64,000 nucleotides of DNA from Leuctra nigra (Eukaryota > Arthropoda > Insecta > Plecoptera > Leuctridae): NCBI GenBank assembly GCA_934045905.1, contig OW203768.1, positions 19,544,770 to 19,608,769 of the forward strand, read 5' to 3'. Made by a program: the position numbers and the translations under genes. The notes under the pieces were generated by a model, which did no database searches, had not been told where the DNA came from, and was given only the letters and a program-made list of their open reading frames with translations. How positions within the stretch are numbered: position 1 is the stretch's first letter; the number at the start of each line of letters is the position of its first letter. Below are positions 23,454 to 35,000 of the stretch, one piece after another.

Positions 23454-26400
23454 TTAACCCTTGCATATTCCAAAGAGGATCAAAACAAATGAGAATATAC
23501 GCATGACATCCAAATACAGACTAAGGGAAGCAAATATGTATTCTTCTGGCGATATGTTATGCTCGTGCTTGCCTCCGACAATGACTTGTGTGTCGTAGAT
23601 CAAATAGAGCGAGAAGAGGAATACTCCGATACCAGCGTACAGCATCATTAATGCTTTCGATTGAACGATCGCCGCAGTAATGCCGCAGATTATCAGTATG
23701 AAAATGCCAACAAACAGCGCACCGCTGAGGAACGTGAAGTCGATCTTTGTTTGGAATGCGAACAGAGTCAGAAGTAGGCAGACACCGACAGTGACTCCCG
23801 CTGCCATTAATACCTGCAGGAATAAGTGCAATCGGAAATATAATTTAAAAAATATTTAATTACTTAGGTATACCTATACTGCTAAATCAATAACGAAGAT
23901 GTGAATTTTTCTATAATTACAAGGAATGTACCTAGTATTGAAGCTAAAAGTAAATCATAACAAACTTTATGTTAGTCTTGACAGAATTCGCTCTGACAAA
24001 GTGGAGAGATTGCATTGAAGAGGATGGTGTGGAGAGAAGTGAAGACTGGGGGAGAATAGAAGAGATAAATAGTAGGAAGACAGAGAGAGGTGGAAGGACT
24101 TGGTGGAGCAGCAGGAAGAGTAAGCAGAGCAAGGAGATGATGAATAAGACAATGGGGAGGAGAGGAAGGCTAATGGTTAATGGATATGGAAGGCTGATAG
24201 GCTTCGGCATCGCAGGAGCAGCCCTAGAAGATGGTGGATTTATCTCCACCCCAGCAGATATGATACAACTACAGCATAAGGACATCCTTTTCAAGGCCCC
24301 AGACAGTGCATATCAGAGCAAATACTGCCAATGATATTCATAACGCCATAAAACTGATAACATCAACAATCAATCAATGTGTGGCTCTGAAGAAATGAAT
24401 AATATCCATCATATTGTATATTGTGTCAATTTAATCAATTTTCCAGTGAAACTAAGGGACTGATCTTGCTATAAATCAATTGGTAAGAAAACAGGATAGT
24501 AATTAATCTTTTGTGAAAATACGGCATTATCTATTACTTCCTTTGACTTAGGCCGTATAGGACCAACTATGGATTTAGGCCGGGTAGGACCAACTTTGGA
24601 TTAGCTAACTATCGATAGTTAGTGAGCAGTTAACCAATGAATCCAGTTGGCCCGAATTCCACAGCCAATAGGTCACTAACTTCTACTAACTATCGATAAT
24701 TAACTTAATCCAATTTTGGTCCTACCCCGCCTTAGAGTAACTATCGATGGTTGACCGCAATGAATCAAGTTGGCGCGAATTCCACAGCCAATAAGATTCA
24801 CTTAATTCCACTAACCATCCATTACTTTAATCCAAAGTTGGTCCTACCCGGCCTTATAATACAGAATTTGAGCAGTAAAGGGGCTGTGTATAAAGGACGT
24901 CACACATCAGGGGGGTGGGGGTTGCACCAGCATGCAACACAATGTGACAGGGGGAGGAGGGGGAGGGGGGGGGGGGTCTAGGGCCAGTGGGACGTTACGT
25001 TTTGATATTGACAATTTAAAGCATTTAAAATATCCGTTGATTTGTCGGGACCTGAAATTTCGCTAAAAACGCTAAATACCGATTCATTTTAGTCAGATGG
25101 GAGGGTAGAGATAGTTTTGTGACGTCCTTTTAGAGGGGGGGGGGGGTCTCGAAAGGTGTGACACAGTGTGACAAGGAGGGGGGGGGGGGGGGTCAAAATA
25201 ACCCATTTCTAGCGTGACGTCTTTTATGCACAGCGCCTAAGCTCTAAATATACGCGCTCGCTCCAAAATGTGAAAAACAGGGAAAAAATCTTAATATAAT
25301 TCTAATAAACTCTAATTAAAAATTAAATAAACATACCACATCTGCGTTGAAAGTGGATGCTGCCAGTCCCATCAGAATGCTCTCGCACGCCGTGAATACG
25401 ATGAGGAAGATGTAGTTGAGGGGGAACATGCGCCTGAGGTTAACGCAGCACGACATGAGGATGATGGCAATGATGAGTGTTCCCAACGAGATCCAGAAGA
25501 GCTCCTGATGATTCTCCACGTACTTCTGCGTCGGCTCGTGATACAGCATCATCGCGATCACGCCGCACGTGATCAGGAGTTGGAAGAACAAGATGGTGTA
25601 CACTTTCCTGTATTCAGACACTCATCACGTACACGCATAAACTTTCAAACTACGTCATCATTGTTAAATGAACATAAAATGCAATTACCGTATGAATCCT
25701 CGCCGGATGGTCTTATCATTAAATCCCAATTCCTTCTTCTCTTCATCCGTAAGCTTTTTTTCCTTGGCTTTTCCTTGAGGCACAAGCTTCTCTGGATCCA
25801 GGATTTGCTCCGAATTCGGGGCAACGTTCGGATTCTTGTCAACCGGTGTAGAATGTGCCTCCGGCTTGTTCTCTGCATATGGTTGAGGCATGGACTGATA
25901 TGGCTGAGGTCCTGGGGAATTCCATCCTGGTTGATGGTTTCCGGGAGGATATCCAGAATGTGTGTCATATGGTTGCTGATATCCTTGGCCTCCTCCTTGA
26001 TACCCAGGATTATTTGCTGGATATCCTGGGTTTTGTGGTGGATATCCTGTGTTATTAGGTGGATATCCTGGATTATTAGGTGGATATCCAAAATTATTAG
26101 GTGGATAACCTGGATTATTAGGTGGATAACCTGGATTATTAGGTGGATATCCTGGATTATTAGGTGGAAATCCCGGATTATTAGGTGGATATCCGGGATT
26201 GGGATAACTCGGACCTCCGTATTGGAAACCTGTGTAATGAAAGTATTGTCAAGGTTTGTGTTAACTAAACTATATATTTATAAAAACTAAAAAGTACTAT
26301 GGTACAAGCTTACATGAAACAAAACCAATCAATATTATTTCTATCAGATATGGTCAGTTGACTCTAAATACTCTTTGGATTAGTACCATACATGACTACA

Positions 26401-26762
26401 TTGTAGTCTTACAATAAATGTTTACTACGTATTGTCTTATCTTACTTTAGTATTACATATTTTATTTTATTTCTGAACATAAATAAAACTGAAAATTCAC
26501 TTTTACATAAAAATCTAATCCTGCATAAGATTAAAATAAGATAACAAGAATTACCAATCTTTAGACCCTCCTCATCATAGATACAGTCTTGTTTATGCAA
26601 AATAACAGTCCAAATTTAAAAAATCTAACTGAATGTAGAAGAGGCTAACAATACAGAGAAGTCCACGCAATGTCATGTCAACATTATGAATAAATAATGC
26701 TATTCAGTAATTACAATTTCATAAGATGACAGACCTGTTTGCTGATTTCCTTGATATGCCAT
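23454..26762 (-). CDS. Lifeguard/TMBIM family protein B (GRINA-like), four coding exons
   Basis: Exons on the minus strand: 26762-26735, 26229-25689, 25607-25337 and 23813-23454, giving 399 aa. The N-terminus begins MAYQGNQQTGFQYGG, followed by about eight GYPPNNP heptads encoded by a 21-bp tandem repeat, then a Lys/Glu-rich linker and NDKTIRRGFIRKVYT, the family signature. The BI-1 domain follows, with LYHEPTQKYV, FAFQTKIDFT, YLIYDTQVIVGGKHEH and [14 protein letters not shown]. Asp354 and Asp382 are the paired pore/pH-sensor aspartates. It should span ER/Golgi-type membranes seven times. The C-terminal exon is undivided, as in C. The first donor is GTCTGT, a weak match to consensus, but the phase fits exactly. 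It is the most diverged of the three in the last helices. Confidence 0.93.
24549..24856. mobile_element. MITE with TAAGGCCGGGTAGGACC ends
   Basis: Left end TTAGGCCGTATAGGACCAAC, closely repeated at 24575, and right end GTTGGTCCTACCCGGCCTTA are inverted. The interior has two diverged copies of GAATCxAGTTGGCxCGAATT plus CCACAGCCAATA and the palindrome ACTATCGATAGT. It lies in the Lifeguard B intron. The target duplication is unclear (TTA or TA). Confidence 0.65.
24876..25239. mobile_element. MITE with GGGGCTGTGTATAAAGGACG ends
   Basis: Ends GGGGCTGTGTATAAAGGACG and CGTCTTTTATGCACAGCGCC are inverted, and TA flanks both. The interior carries G-rich tracts and repeated GTGACAGGG/GTGACAAGG words. 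Elements with a GGCTGT-CATAAA-TACGTCAC style terminus are widespread in arthropods. No coding capacity. It lies in the Lifeguard B intron. Confidence 0.7.
26040..26205. repeat. 21-bp coding minisatellite in Lifeguard B exon 2
   Basis: About eight near-identical 21-bp units. On the plus strand they read GGATTATTAGGTGGATATCC, on the minus strand they encode GYPPNNP. Because the unit is 21 bp, copy-number change keeps the frame. Confidence 0.85.
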
Positions 26763-27137
26763 TGTGTCGGTACAACTGTCACTCGTTCTGAACTAAACGA
26801 GCCCTGCTATTCAGAACAATACTTTTGTAGAACTGTCAGGCAGAGTAATTTCATTAGGAATCTGTCACTCATTCTATTATCTAATCTCCATTGACGCAAA
26901 GTGAACTTGTGATATGAAAAATCTGCACAGGTTTGATGAAACCGCTGGCCACTTCAGATCCTACAGATAACTTTTTAAAGCATCATCACATCAGATGTTA
27001 CATTTATTGTAACTATAGAAAGCACTTAAATGCTTTGTCCACTACTTGACGACATTATAGAGAAATTATGAATCAACATTTCTTTAAATAGTGACTATTA
27101 ATGGATGACTAACATATTCTCTGCGCACAATTATTTT

Positions 27138-27571
27138 TAGGGCTGTGCAAGTCTCAAAAGTTCTCGAATCTCGAATATGAAACTTCATCTCGATCTCGAT
27201 CGTTTGTTCAAATTACCATCTCAAATTTTCAAGTCTCGAGCATATCAACTAAGAGCCATCAAAATTTCATTTTTTTGTTATTTTTACAGGACTACGCACA
27301 CTAACTTTCTTTGTATCGTCCATAAATTTGATTTGTATTGTTTTATATATAAAGCAGACAGTTCTGCATACTTATCAAATGTTATTCTTGTGTGGCTGGA
27401 CAATATGCATTGTGTTTCTCTTCCACCAAAAAAAAATCTTTTTAAAAAAGTATAATCTTGCTCGAATATTCTCGATCTCGAAGGTAAAATATCTCGCTCG
27501 ACCTCGCTCGACTTTTATGAAGTAATCTCGATCTCGCTCGACATGAAAAATTTCAATCTCGCACAGCCCTA
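27138..27571. mobile_element. hAT MITE with CTCGATCTCGA subterminal repeats, exact TSD ATTATTTT
   Basis: 434 bp. Ends are TAGGGCTGTGCAAGTCTC and its counterpart CTCGCACAGCCCTA. Identical flanks ATTATTTT lie at 27130-27137 and 27572-27579. Both sides are packed with CTCGATCTCGA/TCTCGAATC words. No transposase. Confidence 0.9.
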
Positions 27572-27986
27572 ATTATTTTATTTATGTCCATCTTCAGAGC
27601 GACTGCACAACTTGTTGAGATGTATACCTAAATCTTTTGCTTCTAGACAATAGCAGATCGGAACTATCAATCGCCTTGATTGACTGCTAGAAGCAAAAGA
27701 TGGAGAACCATATATATCCCAAAAGTTTTGATTGATTGAGACGGCAAGCCAACGCAAGGCAAGCTTCTTCTTTTTCTTTTGATGAGTACTTGATATGTTA
27801 AATGAGTAAATGTATAATAACATTTATAATCCGGATTATAAAATGTTGATTTTCTTACTCCGTTTTTTAAATAATACATTCTTCTCGCTTATGTTAAGTG
27901 ATGCGCAAAAATTTGTTAAATAACATTTATGTTATTTGTATTTGTAGTATATGTTTTTTTTGTTAATTAAAAAAAAAATTAAATTT

Positions 27987-28179
27987 GACACTGAAATTGG
28001 CCCGCGGTCAATGTTCAAGTGGCACTACAGCTAGTATTTATTTATTTATTTAAAGTAATTTGTTGGCCTTAAACTCACACTAGCCATTCGGTCTTTGTGC
28101 CAGAAAATTACATTAAAATAGATGTCAAATACTAGCCGTAGTGCCACTTGAACATTGACCGCGGGCCAATTTCAGTGTC
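27987..28179. mobile_element. Inverted-repeat MITE with GACACTGAAATTGGCC arms
   Basis: 193 bp. Each arm is about 54 bp and almost perfect: GACACTGAAATTGGCCCGCG then GTCAATGTTCAAGTGGCACT at the left, and the reverse complement at the right. A loop of about 85 bp contains TATTTATTTATTTATT. No clear target duplication. Confidence 0.78.
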
Positions 28180-29015
28180 CAGGAGTGTACATAAAATGCC
28201 CACTTTTGATTAGTCAACCAATTACAATGTTTGATAATGATTAATGTTTGATGATTAGTAGTAATCAAATAAAGATTTGAAACAAAAATACTTTCATCGG
28301 CTACATACAGTCTCATACAGTCAGTACTGGATACAATCTCGACTTGAGCAAAATAATTGGTAACGATTAGTCAACTAGGACCAAAGTTTTCAATAGTTCA
28401 ATCAAGCACTGGCATGGAGTAGACCTCTCACAAGCTACTCGTACAAATACTGAAGCCAGCTTCTTGTTAAGACATAATTTCTGCCCTTACGCAATCAGTT
28501 CCGTCTTAGACAAATGTTTACCTCGAATCACAAAATGTAGGTATATAGCCAGTACTGTTTTATATGTCCTTTTATCACAAGCCAATTATTGACGAAATAT
28601 TAAAAAATTAAGGCTAAACATCTGTAAATATATTTGAAAATTCAACATTCTCTTACTGGACCTTAAAATTAAAATGAAGATCTCGTACTGGCATGATGTT
28701 GGCAATGGAACAACTGTTAAAACAACTGTTAAAACAACTTAAAACAACTGTTACACAACTGTTAAAAGGTAAATTATTGGCCAAATACCTCAACAAATGT
28801 ATCATTTTTCTCCACTTCTTACATGAAGATAGTCAAGTCGATTACAAGTAAAACTGTTTTGGTACTGTCCAGCTTCACATGTGAGTACCCCTCCACTCCT
28901 CAGTTTAGGTAATCAACACAAATATTATTTATGTACTTACTACATAAAACAATTGTACAATAATTAAAAACATATCTTTTCGAAATAATTTCTCTCTAAC
29001 TCATGATCAAATAAA

Positions 29016-32000
29016 TTAATTCTTTGCCAAGCCGATGATAGTAAGAAGGTACAGGAAGATGTTGACGATGTCTAGATACAGATTCAACGCGGCGAAGATG
29101 TACTCCTCCGGCGAGATGGCGTACTTGTGTTTCCCTCCCATCATCATCTGCGTGTCGTAGATGAGATACAGGGAGAAGAGGAGGACGCCGCAGGAGGCGT
29201 AGATCATGAGGATCACCTTGCCGGGGAAGATGATCGCGACGATGCCGAAGATGATCAGGATGAAGAGCGCGATGAAGAGGCCGGCGCCGAGGACGGTGAA
29301 GTCCCACTTGGTTTGGAACGCGAAGAGCGTCAGTCCGAGGCAGACGGCGCACGTCAAGCCGGCGGCCATCAGGACCTGGCGACGCAATGTGTAATGTTAT
29401 CACAGTCCAAGTTGAGTTTTTAAAGAGCATGGTGGCGGATCGAAGATCTCAACACAGCGAGAGGATGATGGAATTTACTAGCAAGGAAAAGTTTCCAAGT
29501 TGTAATTTGAGGTTGAAGTTAGAAAAGAGGGTAGCTTGACTTCAAGAATGGTTTTGTTGTGGTGGGGTGGGGGGGATAAGCAATCTCATTAGTCATTAAC
29601 TTTAAAGTAGTTGCTTAGGGGTTGCCAGTCAATAAGTAGGTATGTCAGCATGAGTATTTTAAGCTCATGCTCACTTCACAGTATCTTTTTTTCTCACAAA
29701 ATTTTCACAATTTTTTGTCTCCATTATGTTCTCTACATTTTGAGATTTTACCTAGATATATAAAATTACAACCACAAGAATTTTCATTATACAACTTGCA
29801 AACTTCAATATCACTTTCAACCTGACAAATACATCCAACATTTAAGCTTAAAAATAATTATTTTGTTTCAAAAATAGGTACTCTAAATTTATGAAAGGTG
29901 ACTTGGAAAGTGTAATACCACACATCTACTTACAGCCCCCTCCCTTCCTGTTCCCTATATGTACCTACAGGAATGTAGGTATTTATGACAAACGCTTCTT
30001 TGTTTGGGATTCGCAAGTCTGTCGTCGATGTATGCTGACAAAGCCTTGTTTACGTATAAGTCAAGGTCAAATTCTTCACTCGCCGTGCTGATATCATCTT
30101 ACATTTCACCAGATTTCAGGGAAACCTGACACAGTACAACAATATTCTTCTGATCTAGTTGTATATTTAATGTGTATACATGATCTAATCATAGACAGAA
30201 TGAATAAAATGACTTCATAGAGTCAGAATTTGGTGAAAATTGCCGCCTTCAACATCGAAGACAGCATTCAGTGCTGCTGCGTTAATATGTACCTAACATG
30301 TTATATCAACATGCAATTAATATGTTACAAATCGTACTACCTCCTCGTCACACCCCATCATTGTGCACATAATAATATTTATGTCCCATTACTATTTCTC
30401 TGAGTCAGAAGAGAAGCGGAAGAGAATCCACCGATAAAGGCTCTACTTCTTGGAAGATTTCTCAGCCAAATGGATTTATTTGAATTTCAAGTGGATTTTT
30501 AGAACTAAAAAGTTATACAAAAACAATTTTTTTTCCAAGAAATTGAGTCTATTTGTATACAAATAACTCCATTCCCTTGGAGTGGCTTGGAGAGACAGTG
30601 GCATTCTCTGGCAGCTTTACATCCAAAGTAAGAAAATTATACCTCGATAAAAGCTTTGTTGTGGGTAGTAAACAGCGAGTGCTATTGTCAATAAACAGTC
30701 TATGGTCAGTCAATATTATTTTACCTCGCAGCTTATCTTATCTGAAGGCCTAAGTTCAGTACAAAATAGCTAGGTTTATGGATTCATTTGAACTGCTGAT
30801 AAGGCCATAACAAAAGGTATAACGGAAGTAGCACGACGCCTGATAACAGAATCACAGGCTTCGATTGTAGTTTAATACTTTTATGAGGCAAACTTTATTG
30901 ATTCATGATTCTAAGAATATAAGTGCGACGACATTGTACAGGTCTATGAAATATGACTAAGTTGGAAGTTTCTCCACAAAACTTTCAGCACAAAACTAAA
31001 TTACACTTAAATCGAGGGTTGTGGGGGAGGGGCCAGGTGCTGAAAATCCACAATGTCCAGTAAAAATACGGAAAATTCATTTTAAAAAACCAGTGTTCTT
31101 GATTCCAGTAGAGTGAGTGCATTGCCTCATTTCTGATTTTTTTGCTTCTTTCTGAATGATTGTAGTTTCATAATTCTACGTAGGTATAGAAGTAAAAGGG
31201 TAGTACCTAGGGGTTAAAATCGGAAAAAAAACATTTTTGAGGCTCTTTGTTCCATAGACCACAGCTTACATTGACTACAGCTAACATACAAAACGTTATA
31301 AAAAATCCATAAGATTGTGCTTTAATTTAAAAAATAATCTCGGGGTCATGCGCCCTGGGCCCGCACATGCTGGAGGAATCCCATAGATCCCCACTTAACA
31401 TTAACATCTTGCCCCTCCTCTGGCATAAATACTTTTCCGGTTTTTGGTTTAGCCCCCCCCCCCCCCCCCCGCCCAATGGAAATGACTGAAACAAACACAA
31501 CGACATGAATAACGTGAAGTCAAACTCACCGCCTCCGAGTCGTACGAGGACGCCGCCGTGCCGAGCAGAACGCTCTCGGCCAGCGTGAAGATGCCGAGCA
31601 AGATGAAGTTCATCGGGAAGTGTCGTCGCACCTCGCCGCAGCACGCCATCGCGATCAACGTGATGAACGTCGCCGCAAACGCCACCCAGAAGATCCACGA
31701 GTTGTCGCTGACGAACTGCTTGGTGGGTTGGTGGTACGTGAACAACGCGACGACACACGATGTCACAAGGAGTTGACACATCAGGATGCTGTACACTTTC
31801 CTGCAGAGCGGACAAGAGATCATTTCAGTATATTTTCCAATGAGGTAAGGTAGGTGTACCAGTTATGGCCACCTTAAGGCATATGCATTGTTTGTAGAAT
31901 TTTTTTATATGCTGTTGTGTCCAATATTTTGGTCAGATTATTTTTTTATAGACACAAATATATTCAAAGTACAAGAAAAGAAAAACACATATTTAGATAT

Positions 32001-35000
32001 ATTGTTCACATAATAAACAACAGAGAAATATTATTTGAAGAAAAATCGTGTTGCACCAGTTATGGCCACCTAATGTACCAGTTATGGCCATAGGGATTTC
32101 TATGTATTTGTGGGGTTGAAGGATTGGCAAGAAGCATATTAATATCCAAGATATTTAAGACTAGGTAAAAATACTAGGAAGGCGTAAATCATGATGATGG
32201 CAAACAACGAACTATAAATATTTAAATAGTTATTATAATTTGTAAAATTACGTATTTCTGTATTGAAAATTTAGGTTATTTCATTAAAACTTTTATTTTT
32301 ATTGAAACATTTCAACTTTTCATTGCAATTTTTTTAATTGAAAATGAATGAAACAAAGTTGGATATTACATTTTTAATCATCAAGCAGAAGTAAATCACA
32401 TGGCCATAACTAGCACACCATTGGTTCCAGTTATGGCCACCTACCTGGGGCGCTATTCTAGAACTTTTAAATTCCAAATTCCACTAGAATTCAATTCCAT
32501 TCAATGTTAATCCTTATGGCCGTGACCAAATTCCATAAGAATGGAATTGGAAAATCGTTCTAGAATAGACCTCCTGGCCATAACTGGAACATGGGTATAA
32601 TTCTGTACACCAGTATTGGCCATGTAGTCTAAAAGACATTCAAGAACTTATATTATGTTGCAAACGCTTTTAAAACATATTTTATGGCCTACATTATCAT
32701 ATAGAATCGATAATATATCGGAATCGGGTCAATATTCAGTGAAAAGTAGATGTAAAGTTAGCAAGGTTCTTAACGATTTTACTAACCAAGTGGCTGGAAC
32801 AGCGACCTTCTCCTTACTTTATTCTGCCAACTTGCTTTGCTGCAATAATTTGCAACCAATCAAATTGCATTTTGTACATAAAAGAGTGAAGAATGTTTTG
32901 AAACATTCTAAAATTGGTTACTATGAATAGGACACTTATGGCAGGCTTTTGAAAATGAATGTGGCCATAACTGGGGGGGGGGGGGGGCATAACTTGTACA
33001 CCTATCCTACATTTAGCTAGAGTAAGAATGGTATTTGTACGAAATTGATTGGCTGCTGGTTAGGTTCCTTGACAAAATCATTGTTATTAATTATCAATGA
33101 AATCTGAGGTCTCCTACTAGTAGCTTTATAACGAGTTAGCAAAGACTTCATCGGATGATGAGTGAGTATCAAATCTGTATCAGCCAATCCATTTCTTTCA
33201 AGAATACTGTTTTGACTTTGACTAAGTCTACGCTACATACATACATCTTGACGTTGCCGCTGACAAAACCAAGATGCCAGTTTACAAAATGTTCAGGAGA
33301 GACATAAACTAATTTTGCTGATCTCTTTTCTAATACCAATAGGCAATTGCCAATTACCCATATCTAGTTCAATCAAGAAGGACCTCGATTGGTTAAAGAT
33401 TTTGTGAGAAATGTGGAAAGTTTGGGGGACGAAGTCCTACTACCTACATTACTTGCGTTGACCCTTGATCTAGTAGCAGGAGTTTTGGCAGATTATTTTG
33501 GAAATCCTATATCTCTAGATAGATAGATGACTTCTTATATGACCTCTGTTTTTTTTGTTGTTCGTCTGTTACCTACTGCCGGTAGGACCGGTCACACCGT
33601 GTTTCCAATAGAGCTGAAATTTTGCACTTGTAAATACCAACTCTACGGTTTGCAGACCCAATTTTTTTGAAATCCGTGGAGTGGTTCATATTTTAAAAAA
33701 AATCTTTTGATGGGTTGATTTGGTCAATTTGAAATTTTACAGACCAACATTTTATCAAAGTTTACAAAGTTTTAACCAAATCCATTAAGGTGGCTGGATC
33801 GATCGAGGTCATAGTCTCAGATCTTCATAATTTTGTGTGTACAATTGATAACCATGCCATACACAATCCCTGAAAAAATTAAACACTTCTCGTGTCTAGT
33901 TTCTGCGATAATTTGAGTTTTCTCCCCCATGTTATCTTATGGCAGCCAAGTAAAATCGTGTCATTTTTAAGCTAAAATGGAGTTCTAATCTTTTTGTACC
34001 GTTAGATTTTAACAAAAAACTTTTTTTCTGGTAGACATATGGACATACTATCAGGAAAAAAATTGAAAACAATACCAACATGTGCTATTTTAAAAGTTAT
34101 TAACAAAATTCGAAATAATTTCCTATACCTCCCATGCTAAGGTTTTGATCATTCACAAAAGACATATCGAGTGATCGCGCCACTCGAAATTATGAAGATC
34201 TGAGCTCGATTATGACCTCGATCGATCCAGCCACCTTAATAGGTTAAAATTTAATATATCCGATTAGTCGAAAATCAAAATGTTCCGATTAAGTTCAAAT
34301 TTTGCATGGTGATTTAGGTACTAACATAATTTCTGCCCAATCGGTAGAGTCAGTTTTAAATGGTGATGCGCGAATTCGCGAATTGTTCTGATTGCACTAT
34401 TTTCTTCTATAAAATCCATTTCATTGTGTATAGATCCCAAATCTACCATTTTTACATCGCGGAAAAAAAACGAAATCCAACCCTGATCGCGATATTCAAA
34501 ATTTTCCACGAAATAAAGGTTTTCTATTAAAATCACTGCTTTTATTCCCCTAACAGGTCACACAACAACAAACGAAACCAGTTTCTTTCCATGTGCTACT
34601 CACTCAACCCCCTCCCCCTCGCCAGACACTTTGCTACCCACCCTCAAAGTGAACCAGACCAGTCTAACCAGTTGATGATGCCTCCAGGCTGCTTTGTTTT
34701 GCGCCCCCATCTGTTCAAGGTCGACCGGTTTTCCCAACCCCCCCTTCCACCCTCAACCAGTCGCAACTATTCATCAATAGTCTACTTAAACACAGAAGGA
34801 TATTTTGGAACAGTTACTGCACTGAAAATTGTTGGCTTGGGAAAGAGAATATCTTGTCAAACTATAAATTTTTTCGTCATGAAATTTTAAATATTATGTA
34901 TCATCTATACTAGTACAGAGAAAATGTGGGTTGGGAAAAAGACAGTACAGAGCATTAAAGACGCCATTCTAGACAAGCCTATTTCAGTGCTAATAGTGCA

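Larger units (their letters stand above)
26763..29015. other. Intergenic region between Lifeguard B and C
   Basis: Holds a hAT MITE (27138-27571) and an inverted-repeat MITE (27987-28179). The rest is AT-rich with no recognised gene. Confidence 0.45.

Noticed and set aside
23969..24334. 121-codon plus-strand frame (KWRDCIEED..., Lys/Arg/Glu-rich) and its antisense
   Set aside because: Vaguely resembles the tail of a LINE polyprotein, but no motif is firm; it lies in a Lifeguard B intron.
25508..26290. 260-codon plus-strand frame rich in Ile/Trp/Arg repeats
   Set aside because: It is the antisense of the 21-bp coding repeat of Lifeguard B exon 2; splice sites and homology support the minus strand.
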